DNA of 64,000 nucleotides from Citricoccus sp. K5 (lineage in GTDB: Bacteria; Actinomycetota; Actinomycetes; Actinomycetales; Micrococcaceae): contig NZ_LR732817.1 of assembly GCF_902506195.1 (NCBI RefSeq), positions 3,641,635 to 3,705,634 on the forward strand. Direction: 5' to 3'. Of the stretch, positions 34,599-42,184 are shown piece by piece (position 1 is the first letter of the stretch; each line of letters opens with the position of its first letter). The notes below the pieces were generated by a model that was not told the DNA's origin, made no database searches, and was given only the letters and a program-made list of their open reading frames with translations. The position numbers were made by a program, and so were the translations under genes.

Positions 34599-36271
34599 TG
34601 CTCGATCTCCCCGAACCGGGCCACCGATCGACCGGCCGCCTCCGAGTCCGCCGGTACGACAGGCAGTTCCGGCACCGGGGGCGTCGGCCTCGTATTGGCC
34701 GTCCCGGCTTGGGCGCGGCGTTGTCTCTCGCGGCGGGTGCGCTTGGTGGTCTTCTGGGCGGTCTCGGCGATGGTGCGCATCTGCTCGATCATCCGGAACA
34801 GGCCCGCCTCATCGACCTCGGTGGCCCCACGCTCGCGCAGCCGGGCCAGGGCCTGGCGGTGTTCCCACACGCTGACCGTCGGGTTCGACATCGTCCGGTA
34901 CGGGACCTCGATGTATGCGGTGCCCTCGGGGTCCAGCACCCAGATCCGGCTGATATCGCGCGGATCCCGACGGATCAGGAACCGCTCCAGGGCCTCGCGG
35001 CGTGCGATCCACGGCTTGAGCGCGTTGGCGAAATAGTGGACATGGTCTATGACGAACCCGGTGCGCGTGAGCTTGCGGCGGAACACGGGCAGAAAATCCA
35101 CCAGGAACGCCGTCGGGTTAGCTGTCAGCACCGGGGTACCGGTCGCTGCGACCCCGTCGGCCCACCGTCCGGCCGGGGTCTGGCCCAGTGTGGAGTGCAC
35201 CGTGCCGTGGTAGGTCGCCACCGCCAACACCAGCCACCGCTCCAACTCGGCCATGGTCAGCGCGGCCATCTTCTCGGCGTCGTACGCCCCACGCTCGACT
35301 GGATTCGAGAACGTGGTCCCCGGCAGCTCGTGGATCTGTTGCATGGCCGTGCCGATGACCCGCTCGACGGTCCCGCCGTAATGCGGCCGGCCCAGCGGGC
35401 GGTAGTCGAGACTGATACCGTGCTGGTCGCACCCGCGGGTGAGCGCTTCGCTCTTGAACTCCCGGGCATTGTCCACATACAGTGCCTTCGGCTTGCCGCT
35501 CATCGGCCAGGCCGCGTCGATTCCGAGCCGCTCCAGCCAGGGCCGCTTGTCACCCGCCGCATGGGCCAGGCACAACCCCACCGACACCGCCGAGGGCGGC
35601 TCCAAGGTCACCACCATTCCAACCAGACACCGACTGCACACGTCGATGGCCACCGTCAGATACGGCCGTCCGATCGGCTGGCGGTCACGGTCATCGACCA
35701 CGATCAAATCTATGACCGTGTGATCGATCTGCACCTGGTCCAGGATCGACTCGACAACCGGAACCTCGTCGCCGGCCGATTGCAACGGCCGGACGCTCTC
35801 GGCCCCCTCGCGCCGCCGGCCCACCTCGACCGGATTCATCCGGGCGATCCGCGCGGCCACCGTGTTCCGTGCCGGAGCCGGCAGCCCCTGCACGGCGCAG
35901 GCCCGCGTGATCTCCCGATGCAGCGAGGCAATGCTGCGCTTCTGCCGGGTCAAGTACCGCTGGCGCACCAGCTCACGGATGATCTGCTCCACTGGCTCCG
36001 CCAGCCGGCCCCCACCCTTGCCACCATCCGATCGCCGGGGGACAAGATCAGTGACCAGGCCCGAGCCCTGCCGGTACCGCTCCAGCAGCACGTACACCCG
36101 GCGCCGGGAGATCCCCAGCTCCACCGCGGCTTCGTCGACGGCAGCCAGTCCCACTGGATCGTGCTCGGCCAGTCGACCGATCACCCCGGCCCGCAACCGG
36201 GCCTGCTCCCACTCAAGCTCGGGCACCGCAAGCACGCCCGGTCCAGCCATCTCATCCTGGTCGCCGTCCAC
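34592..36271 (-). CDS. tniA: TniA-family DDE transposase
   Basis: This 559-residue transposase has N-terminal helix-turn-helix modules (AVDEAAVELGISRRRVYVLL) and an RNase-H-like core with D in VQIDHTVIDL, D in LYVDNAREFKSEA and E in GGTVERVIGTA. It also has the C-terminal beta-barrel and a Pro/Arg tail. It is the catalytic unit of a Tn402/Tn5053-type element. The start lies about 140 bp from the 36413 terminal repeat, the normal place for tniA. Confidence 0.93.
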   Translation of the reverse strand: MDGDQDEMAGPGVLAVPELEWEQARLRAGVIGRLAEHDPVGLAAVDEAAVELGISRRRVYVLLERYRQGSGLVTDLVPRRSDGGKGGGRLAEPVEQIIRELVRQRYLTRQKRSIASLHREITRACAVQGLPAPARNTVAARIARMNPVEVGRRREGAESVRPLQSAGDEVPVVESILDQVQIDHTVIDLIVVDDRDRQPIGRPYLTVAIDVCSRCLVGMVVTLEPPSAVSVGLCLAHAAGDKRPWLERLGIDAAWPMSGKPKALYVDNAREFKSEALTRGCDQHGISLDYRPLGRPHYGGTVERVIGTAMQQIHELPGTTFSNPVERGAYDAEKMAALTMAELERWLVLAVATYHGTVHSTLGQTPAGRWADGVAATGTPVLTANPTAFLVDFLPVFRRKLTRTGFVIDHVHYFANALKPWIARREALERFLIRRDPRDISRIWVLDPEGTAYIEVPYRTMSNPTVSVWEHRQALARLRERGATEVDEAGLFRMIEQMRTIAETAQKTTKRTRRERQRRAQAGTANTRPTPPVPELPVVPADSEAAGRSVARFGEIEQW

Positions 36272-36345
36272 GCCCGCCTCCTCATAGAGAACAGGACTAC
36301 TGAGCAGACGCGACCCTAGTGCACACGACTACTGAACGACCAGAG

Positions 36346-36413
36346 TTCAGAAGTCGACGACACCACCCCCGGGTTGACGGGCCCGAGAGTGCAGTCAACT
36401 TCTGAAAATGACA
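36346..36413. repeat. Tn402/Tn5053-type end beside tniA, with inner repeat
   Basis: At 36389-36413 the minus strand begins TGTCATTTTCAGAAGTTG and ends ACTGCAC. It is close to the known Tn5053 terminus, with its outer edge at 36413. A second unit, TTCAGAAGTCGACGACAC, lies at 36346-36363 in the opposite orientation. The bases just outside are GGGCG. Confidence 0.75.
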
Positions 36414-36481
36414 GGGCGAGAGGTGTAAAAGAGGGTGTACCCGTGTCTGACAATCATGTCTTGACGCTGATGCCTGAAGCG

Positions 36482-37873
36482 TCAGGCGCAGCAGGAGGTG
36501 GGCATCTGGTTGCGGAACAGGCCGGCGGTCAGGCGCAGGCTCTCGGCCATGGTCAGGTACGGGGCCCAGGTGTCGGCCAGGTCGTCGACGCTCATGCCGG
36601 CCTTGATGGCGTAGGTGGCGGCCAACATGATTTCCCCGGCCCCGTCGGCCAGGGCGTGCACGCCGAGGACGGTGCCGGTGGTCGCGTCTGCGACGATCTT
36701 GACCGCCCCGCGGGTGTCGTGGTTGACCAGGGCCCGGGGCACCTCGGACAGGTCCAGGACCCGACACTCACAGGCCCGGCCTCGGGCCAGTACCTGGGCC
36801 TCGGTCAGCCCGGCGGAGGCCAGCTGCGGGCGGGTGAACACCACCGCGGGCAGGCCCGCGTAGTCCACCTGGGAGAGGGCGTCCTCGGCGTCGGTGGCTA
36901 GGGCGTTGCGCGCGGCGACCCGGCCGGTGGCGGCGGCGACGTAGACGAACTGGGGGGCGCCGGTCACGTCCCCGGCGGCGTAGATGCGCGGGTTGGTGGT
37001 GCGCTGGTGTGCGTCGACGGCGATGAAGCCGGCCGCGTCGACCTCCACCCCTGCCGACTGGAGGCCCAGCCCGTCGGTGCGGGCGGCCCGTCCGGTGGCC
37101 AGCAGCACCCGGGCGCCCCTGACCTGCCGGCCGGAGACGGTCGTCACGACCGCCTGCCCGCCCTCGGTGGCGACGGATCCGGCGTGCTCCTCGATGACGG
37201 TGATGCCGTCCTGGGTGAAGATTTCCCGGAGCCGGGCGGCCAGCTCCGGTTCGGCCCGGGGCGCGACCCGTCCCACCAGGGACACCCGGGCGCCGAGGTG
37301 GGCGAACAGCTGGGCCTGTTCCAGGCCCACGTACCCGCCGCCGATGACGACCAGGGACTCGGGCACCTGGTCCAGTTCCATGGCCGTGGTCGAGGTCAGT
37401 GGTTCCACCTGTTCCAGGCCTGGCAGGTTCGGCACCGCGGGCTCGGCCCCGGTGGCCACCAGGTAGGTTCGGGCGCGCAGAGGCCTACCGTCCACGGCCA
37501 TGGTGCGCCCGTCGAGGAAGCGGGCCTGCCCGGGGAGGATCTCAAAGCCGTGGGCGGCGGCCACGTCGGCGTATTTGGCCCCGCGCAGGTGCTCGATGAG
37601 TTCGTCCTTCTGCCGCACCAGGGCGGTCAGGTCAACCGGCCCGGCACCGGTTGGGGCCCCGCCGAAGGGGTTGGCCAGCGCGGTGTGCCGGGCGCCGGCC
37701 GCGGCGAGCAGGGTCTTGGAGGGTACGCAGCCGATGTTCACGCAGGTGCCGCCGAGCACGCCGCGCTCGATGAGCACCACCGTGTGCCCGGCCTGCCGGG
37801 CGGCGATCGCCGCGGACATCGCGGCGCCCCCGGAACCGACCACGGCCAGATCGACCTCGTACTTCTCGTCCAT
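36482..37873 (-). CDS. merA: Mercuric reductase
   Basis: This 463-residue flavoprotein disulfide reductase has the FAD motif VVGSGGAAMSAAIAARQAGH, the redox-active C44-V-N-I-G-C49 and VVIGGGYVGLEQAQ for NADPH. The C-terminal tail SCCA supplies the vicinal Cys pair that hands Hg(II) to the active site. It reduces Hg(II) to volatile Hg(0) in the cytoplasm. There is no N-terminal HMA domain. The ATG at 37873 is used because the MerR-type promoter at 37914-37945 excludes the longer frame. No merT or merP is nearby. Confidence 0.93.
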   Translation of the reverse strand: MDEKYEVDLAVVGSGGAAMSAAIAARQAGHTVVLIERGVLGGTCVNIGCVPSKTLLAAAGARHTALANPFGGAPTGAGPVDLTALVRQKDELIEHLRGAKYADVAAAHGFEILPGQARFLDGRTMAVDGRPLRARTYLVATGAEPAVPNLPGLEQVEPLTSTTAMELDQVPESLVVIGGGYVGLEQAQLFAHLGARVSLVGRVAPRAEPELAARLREIFTQDGITVIEEHAGSVATEGGQAVVTTVSGRQVRGARVLLATGRAARTDGLGLQSAGVEVDAAGFIAVDAHQRTTNPRIYAAGDVTGAPQFVYVAAATGRVAARNALATDAEDALSQVDYAGLPAVVFTRPQLASAGLTEAQVLARGRACECRVLDLSEVPRALVNHDTRGAVKIVADATTGTVLGVHALADGAGEIMLAATYAIKAGMSVDDLADTWAPYLTMAESLRLTAGLFRNQMPTSCCA

Positions 37874-37913
37874 GTTGTGCGATGCCCTTCTCGTCGTTGC
37901 TTCCTTGGTCACC

Positions 37914-37945
37914 ATCCTGAACGTTCCAGTGCGGGGTAAGGTCAA
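37914..37945 (-). promoter_or_regulatory. MerR-type promoter of merA
   Basis: On the minus strand TTGACC (37940-37945) and CAGGAT (37914-37919) are separated by 20 bp, the over-long spacer used by MerR activators. An imperfect dyad (ACCTTACC/GGAACGT) lies within the spacer. It sits between merA and the divergent merR. Confidence 0.65.
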
Positions 37946-37983
37946 GACCGACCGGCCCGGACCCGAGAGGCGGAGGTGGTGGG

Positions 37984-38379
37984 GTGCGCATCGGTGAGCT
38001 GGCCCAGGCCGGCGGGACCACCGCCAAGACGCTGCGCTTCTACGAGGACGCCGGGCTGCTCCCGGCCCCTGAGCGCACCGTCAACGGCTACCGGCACTAC
38101 CCCGACCCCGCGGCGGTCCTGGCGCGCCTGGACTTCGTCCGCCGCGGCCGTGCCGCCGGGCTGACCTTGGCCCAGGTCCGTCAGATCCTGGACCTGCGCG
38201 ACGGCGGGTCCGCCCCCTGTGGGCACGTCGCGGACCTGCTGGACGCCCGCCTGGGCGCCCTCGATCGTCAGATCGCCGACCTGAGGGCACTGCAACAGGC
38301 CGTCACCGACCTCCGGCAACGCGCGGCCGCCCTGGACCCGGCCGACTGCCCGCCGGACACGATCTGCCAGTACCTCTAG
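37984..38379 (+). CDS. merR: MerR-family mercury regulator
   Basis: This 131-residue protein has a winged helix (MRIGELAQAGGTTAKTLRFY, EDAGLLPAPER, NGYRHY) and a dimerisation helix. C79, C122 and C128 match the three Hg(II) ligands of Tn501 MerR (C82, C117, C126). It is divergent from merA, and the over-long promoter spacer is between them. GGAGGTGGTGGG precedes the GTG. The assignment to mercury, and not another metal, rests on the three cysteines and on merA. Confidence 0.9.
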   Translation: MRIGELAQAGGTTAKTLRFYEDAGLLPAPERTVNGYRHYPDPAAVLARLDFVRRGRAAGLTLAQVRQILDLRDGGSAPCGHVADLLDARLGALDRQIADLRALQQAVTDLRQRAAALDPADCPPDTICQYL

Positions 38380-38504
38380 CGTCGGGCGCCGGCGCTGGCC
38401 ACAGCCAGCAGCAGGGCTCATGCCGGGGTGGAAGTCCACCCGGATCGCCGGCACCATGGACGGCCGGATCAGCGGCTCCATCCGACAGTGAGGGTGTTGC
38501 CGTG

Positions 38505-38903
38505 TTAGGGGCGTAGGCCGAGCCGGCGGAAGCGTTCCAGGGTGTCCGCCAGGCCCCAGGCCTTGGCGATCAGCCCCTCGCGGAAGGTGAAGAGGTACGC
38601 CTCGTCGATGTTCTCGAAGCGTCGCCCGGTGGGGGCGTGGCCGCGCCACGGGCCCAGCTGGATGCCGGAACAGCGGAACCGGGCGGCCACCGTGTCCTCC
38701 TCGCGGACCAGTTGCACGATCTGCATGCGCACGTCAGGGAAGGAGGTGTGGAACGGGGCGATCCAGCGGTGGGCCACCGGGGCCAGGGCCGGGGTGTAGA
38801 GCCGGTCCAGCATCCCCAGGTTCCCGCCGACCAGCACCTCTTCAACCAGGCGGGTGGTCACGGCAGCGTGGGCGGACCGCGTGGCGTCATCAGGGGCGGG
38901 CAT
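38505..38903 (-). CDS. SnoaL-like ester cyclase-family protein
   Basis: This 132-residue protein is of the NTF2/SnoaL fold: VTTRLVEEVLVGGNLGMLDR, LYTP, WIAPFHTSFPDVRMQIVQLV, GHAPTGRRFENIDEAYLFTF and GLIAKAWGLADTL. Such proteins include polyketide cyclases and many small-molecule hydrolases of unknown substrate. It lies in the metal-resistance region with no obvious link. No catalytic assignment is possible. Confidence 0.8.
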   Translation of the reverse strand: MPAPDDATRSAHAAVTTRLVEEVLVGGNLGMLDRLYTPALAPVAHRWIAPFHTSFPDVRMQIVQLVREEDTVAARFRCSGIQLGPWRGHAPTGRRFENIDEAYLFTFREGLIAKAWGLADTLERFRRLGLRP

Positions 38904-38999
38904 GGTTTCTCTTCCGGGCGGCGGGGAAGGCTGACGCCGCCACCCTATAGGGGCGCGTGGCCGGGCTGCCGACAGGAGCTCTGTGTCGAGCGGCGGTGG

Positions 39000-39986
39000 T
39001 CAGGCAGTGCTGGGGGTGGCCTGGGGTTCGGGGAGGAGGCGGGGGATCAGGCGGACGAAGATGACCATGCCGATCAGTTCCACCAGGGTCTGGGTGACCA
39101 CGACCAACGGCACCAGGTTCAGGGAGGCCGGCAGGGCCAGGGCCAGGGGCAGTACGACCAGGGAGTTACGGGTGGCCCCGGTGAACACCAGCGCCCGGGC
39201 GGAGCGCACGTCCAGGCGCGCGGTGCGGGCGGTGAGGATGCCGATCGGGATCATCACCACCAGGAACGCCACGTACAGGGGCACCACCGCCGCCAGCGCC
39301 CCGAACTGCTCACCCACCCCGCGGACCTGGGAGGCGATGACGGTGAACAGGGTCGCCATCATCAGCGGAACCATCGCCACGGTCATCGCCGACTCCACCG
39401 TCCGGGCCGCCGTCCTGCGGGGCGCGGCCCACTGCACGGACGCGGCCGCGCCCAGGGGGAGGAGGATGAGCACCACGAAGGCCTCCACGAACGGGCCGAT
39501 CTCCACCAGCGCGACCGTCTCGGTCCCGGCGAAGGCCCACAGGTACACAGGCAGCAGCACCATCTGGACGAGCATCAGCAAGGGGGCCGCGGCCAGCAAC
39601 CGGTCGGGGGCCCCGCCGGCCAGCCCGGCGAAGACGATCACGTAGTCGATGCACGGGGCCAGCAGCACCAGCAGCACCCCCAGCAGCAGCGCCTCATGGT
39701 CGGCGACAATGCGGGAGAGGGCGAAGACGATCGCCGGGACCACCACGAAGTTCAGCACCAGCACCGCACCCAGGAACCGCAGGTCCGTGAAGGCCCGCCC
39801 GATCGCGGTGAACGGCACCGCCAGGAATGTGGCGAACAGCAACAGACCCAGTACCGGGTTGATCGCCGCCTCCAGCGCCGAGGCCCCGGGGGCCCACCAC
39901 CCGGCCGCGATGCCGACGACAATCGCCGCCACGTAGAGGGCGATCTGGTGCCGCTCCATCCACGCCGCTGCCGTCGAGTCGTTCAC
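39000..39986 (-). CDS. ACR3/bile acid:sodium symporter-superfamily exporter (arsenic resistance-like)
   Basis: This 328-residue protein has ten hydrophobic helices. Landmarks match the arsenical-resistance branch of the BASS superfamily: GLLLFATFLAVPFTAIGRAF, LLAPCIDYVIVFAGLAGG (with the Cys of ACR3-type exporters), and VFTGATRNSLVVLPLALALP. It would export arsenite or a related oxyanion by proton motive force. No arsC lies beside it, and the nearest ArsR-type gene (40142) is of the CmtR type. The metal-resistance context fits, but the substrate is uncertain. Confidence 0.78.
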   Translation of the reverse strand: MNDSTAAAWMERHQIALYVAAIVVGIAAGWWAPGASALEAAINPVLGLLLFATFLAVPFTAIGRAFTDLRFLGAVLVLNFVVVPAIVFALSRIVADHEALLLGVLLVLLAPCIDYVIVFAGLAGGAPDRLLAAAPLLMLVQMVLLPVYLWAFAGTETVALVEIGPFVEAFVVLILLPLGAAASVQWAAPRRTAARTVESAMTVAMVPLMMATLFTVIASQVRGVGEQFGALAAVVPLYVAFLVVMIPIGILTARTARLDVRSARALVFTGATRNSLVVLPLALALPASLNLVPLVVVTQTLVELIGMVIFVRLIPRLLPEPQATPSTA

Positions 39987-40141
39987 CCCTCCACCCTAGG
40001 AGACGGCCCTGCGGCCTTGCCCCCGGGCGCAGGGTGATCCCGGTGGCGACCCCGGGCTTCGACAAAGAGACGCCTCTCCGTGATCCGCGCACCGCCCCCC
40101 GCCGGGGTCGGTTCAGTGCGCACTGTATAGTTCAGCGAGTG

Positions 40142-40498
40142 ATGATTATAAATTCTCGTTTGGATGTAATGAACCGGTTGGGGCGGGCGATGGCCGACCC
40201 GACCCGGTCACGGATACTGCTGACCCTGCTGCAGGGCCCGGCCTACCCGGCCGAGCTGGCCCGGGACCTGGGATTGACGCGCTCGAACGTGTCGAACCAC
40301 CTGGCGTGCCTGCGGGACTGCGGGATGGCGGTCGCGGTGGCCGAGGGCCGCCAGACCCGGTATGAGCTCGCCGATGCGCACCTGACGCGGGCGTTGACCG
40401 GCCTGGTCGATATCGCCCTGGCGGTGGATGAGAGCGCCCCGTGCCTGGACCCGGCGTGCTCGGTGCCAGGCTGCGACGATACGGAGGCTGCGGCATGA
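40142..40498 (+). CDS. cmtR: CmtR-type ArsR-family Cd/Pb sensor
   Basis: This 118-residue ArsR/SmtB repressor reads MNRLGRAMADPTRSRILLTL, LARDLGLTRSNVSNHLACLR and AVAEGRQTRYELADAHL. C56 and C60 (LACLRDC), with a C-terminal Cys cluster C101/C106/C111, match Cys57, Cys61 and Cys102 of mycobacterial CmtR, which senses Cd(II) and Pb(II). TATAGT lies just before the start, so the mRNA may be nearly leaderless. Its stop overlaps the cadD start by 4 bp, so it represses its own operon. Confidence 0.88.
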   Translation: MIINSRLDVMNRLGRAMADPTRSRILLTLLQGPAYPAELARDLGLTRSNVSNHLACLRDCGMAVAVAEGRQTRYELADAHLTRALTGLVDIALAVDESAPCLDPACSVPGCDDTEAAA

Positions 40499-41094
40499 TC
40501 CTGTCTTCAGTCCTGCAGGCGATCGGCCTGTTTCTGGTCACGAACATCGATGACATCATCGTGCTCTCCCTGTTCTTCGCCCGCGGCGCCGGTCAACGGG
40601 GGACCACCGCCCGGATCCTGGTCGGCCAGTACCTGGGTTTTGCCGGCATCCTGGGCGCGGCCGTGCTCGTGTCCCTGGGCGCGGGGGCGTTCCTGCCCCC
40701 GGAGGTCATCCCGTACTTCGGGCTGATCCCGCTGGGGCTGGGTCTGTGGGCAGCCTGGAAGGCCTGGCGCGGGGACGACGATGACGATGACGATGCCAAG
40801 ATCGAGGGCAAGAAGGTCGGCGTCTGGACCGTGGCCGGGGTGACCTTCGCCAACGGCGGGGACAACATCGGCGTCTACGTCCCGGTCTTCCTCAGCGTCG
40901 GCCCGGGCGCCGTGGTCGCCTACTGCATCGTGTTCCTCGCGCTGGTGGCGGTACTGGTGGGCTTGGCTAAATTTGTCGCCACCCGCCGGCCCATCGCCGA
41001 GGTGCTGGAACGCTGGGAGCACATCCTGTTCCCCATCGTGCTGATCGGCCTGGGCGTCTTCATCCTCATCAGCGGTGGAGCTTTCGGGCTCTGA
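40495..41094 (+). CDS. cadD: CadD-family cadmium resistance transporter
   Basis: This 199-residue LysE-superfamily membrane protein has FLVTNIDDIIVLSLFFARGA, GQYLGFAGILGAAVLVSLGA, TFANGGDNIGVYVPVFLSVG and VLERWEHILFPIVLIGLGVF. An acidic cytoplasmic run of seven Asp residues lies near residues 93-99. Conserved NIDD and GGDN motifs in helices are typical of CadD. It is coupled to cmtR and preceded by ACGGAGG. Cd(II) export is the likely role. Confidence 0.9.
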   Translation: MILSSVLQAIGLFLVTNIDDIIVLSLFFARGAGQRGTTARILVGQYLGFAGILGAAVLVSLGAGAFLPPEVIPYFGLIPLGLGLWAAWKAWRGDDDDDDDAKIEGKKVGVWTVAGVTFANGGDNIGVYVPVFLSVGPGAVVAYCIVFLALVAVLVGLAKFVATRRPIAEVLERWEHILFPIVLIGLGVFILISGGAFGL

Positions 41095-41098
41095 GCTA

Positions 41099-41134
41099 CG
41101 GGGCCGGGCATTCACCCCGAGCGGCTCGGCCCCG
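41099..41134 (+). terminator. Hairpin after cadD
   Basis: CGGGGCCG (41099-41106) pairs with CGGCCCCG (41127-41134) just after the cadD stop, with a 20-nt loop. It fits a terminator, though no T tract follows. Confidence 0.4.
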
Positions 41135-41356
41135 CCTTCCCCGTGCCGCAAATTGCGTTGCGCGCCTTGACCATTGAGCAGACTCAGCGCCCGTGCCACC
41201 AATCCGCCGACCGGAAGCCCCGTCGGGCTGTCATCGCTCAGCCTTGCCGGCGGTGTAGCCCGGAGTTCGGCCCGTTCTTCTACAACCGGTAGAATCCGGG
41301 AAGCCCCGATCCCTGCCGTGGTCCCGGTATCGAGTTCTGAAAGTAGTGCCTGCCGT

Positions 41357-41977
41357 ATGCCCTCCCGTCCGCCGTTGTCCACCCCCTCACGCCGTCGGGT
41401 TCTGGCCGGGCTGGCCGGGGTCGTGTCCTTGCCGCTGCTGGCGGCCTGCAGTTCGGACGACCCGTTGGCCGCCCAGGCCGGCAACGCCGATGGCAAGAAC
41501 TACATCGCCGGTGACGGGTCGGTCCTGGAGATCGCCCCGGCCGAGCGCGGGGAGCCGGTGCGGTTCCGCTCCACCCTGTTCTCCGGGGAGCCGGTCAGCA
41601 CCGAGGACTTGGCCGGGGACCCGGCGGTGCTGAACTTCTGGTATGCCGCCTGTGCCCCGTGCCGGGTGGAGGCCCCGGACCTGCAGGCCCTGCACGAGCA
41701 GTTCGCCCCCGAGGGGGTGCGGTTCTTGGGCATCAATGTCCGGGACACGGTGGCCACCGCCGAGGCCTTTGAACGCAATTTCGGGATCACCTACCCCTCG
41801 GTGGAGGACCGCGGCGGGCAGGTGCTGCTGGCGATGACGGACTACGTGCCGCCGCAGGCCGTGCCGACCACGATCGTGCTGGACCGACAGGGGCGGGTCT
41901 CGGCCCGGATCCTGGGGATCGCCGAGCCCTCCACGCTGCGCACCCTGATCGCCACCGTCCTGGATGAACAGGCCTGA
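41357..41977 (+). CDS. ResA/TlpA-type thiol-disulfide lipoprotein
   Basis: This 206-residue protein has an Arg-Arg signal sequence (STPSRRRVLAGLAGVV) ending in a lipobox with Cys31 (LPLLAACSS), followed by a TlpA-like thioredoxin fold with active site WYAACAPCRVEA (C99/C102). It also has GINVRDTVATAEAF and the cis-Pro segment QAVPTTIVLDRQ. ResA-type proteins keep apocytochrome c haem-binding thiols reduced. It begins the resA-resB-ccsA set. Confidence 0.88.
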   Translation: MPSRPPLSTPSRRRVLAGLAGVVSLPLLAACSSDDPLAAQAGNADGKNYIAGDGSVLEIAPAERGEPVRFRSTLFSGEPVSTEDLAGDPAVLNFWYAACAPCRVEAPDLQALHEQFAPEGVRFLGINVRDTVATAEAFERNFGITYPSVEDRGGQVLLAMTDYVPPQAVPTTIVLDRQGRVSARILGIAEPSTLRTLIATVLDEQA

Positions 41978-42184
41978 GCGGCCCGTGAGCGACCGGACCC
42001 TGCCCCTGGCCGCCACCGGGACGGCGGCGGAGGACCCCAGCGACGAGAACCACCCTGCCGGCTCGGCCCCGCGGGCGCGCGCCCGTTGCCGGGGGGCCGC
42101 CGGGGCCGGGCACACCCGGGCGGTGCAACTGCCGGCTCCGTGCCACAGTGCCCAGAAGCAGTCCAGTGACGAGAGGCGGCCGCG
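41978..42184. other. Gap where ccdA usually lies
   Basis: In most actinobacterial cytochrome c maturation operons ccdA lies between resA and resB. Here only about 200 bp are present, with no membrane-protein frame. A poor frame (MNRPERPVSDRTLPLAATG...) overlaps the resA stop and does not look like CcdA. Confidence 0.5.

Noticed and set aside
34598-36319. 573-codon plus-strand frame opposite tniA
   Set aside because: Shadow frame; tniA on the other strand has all DDE residues.
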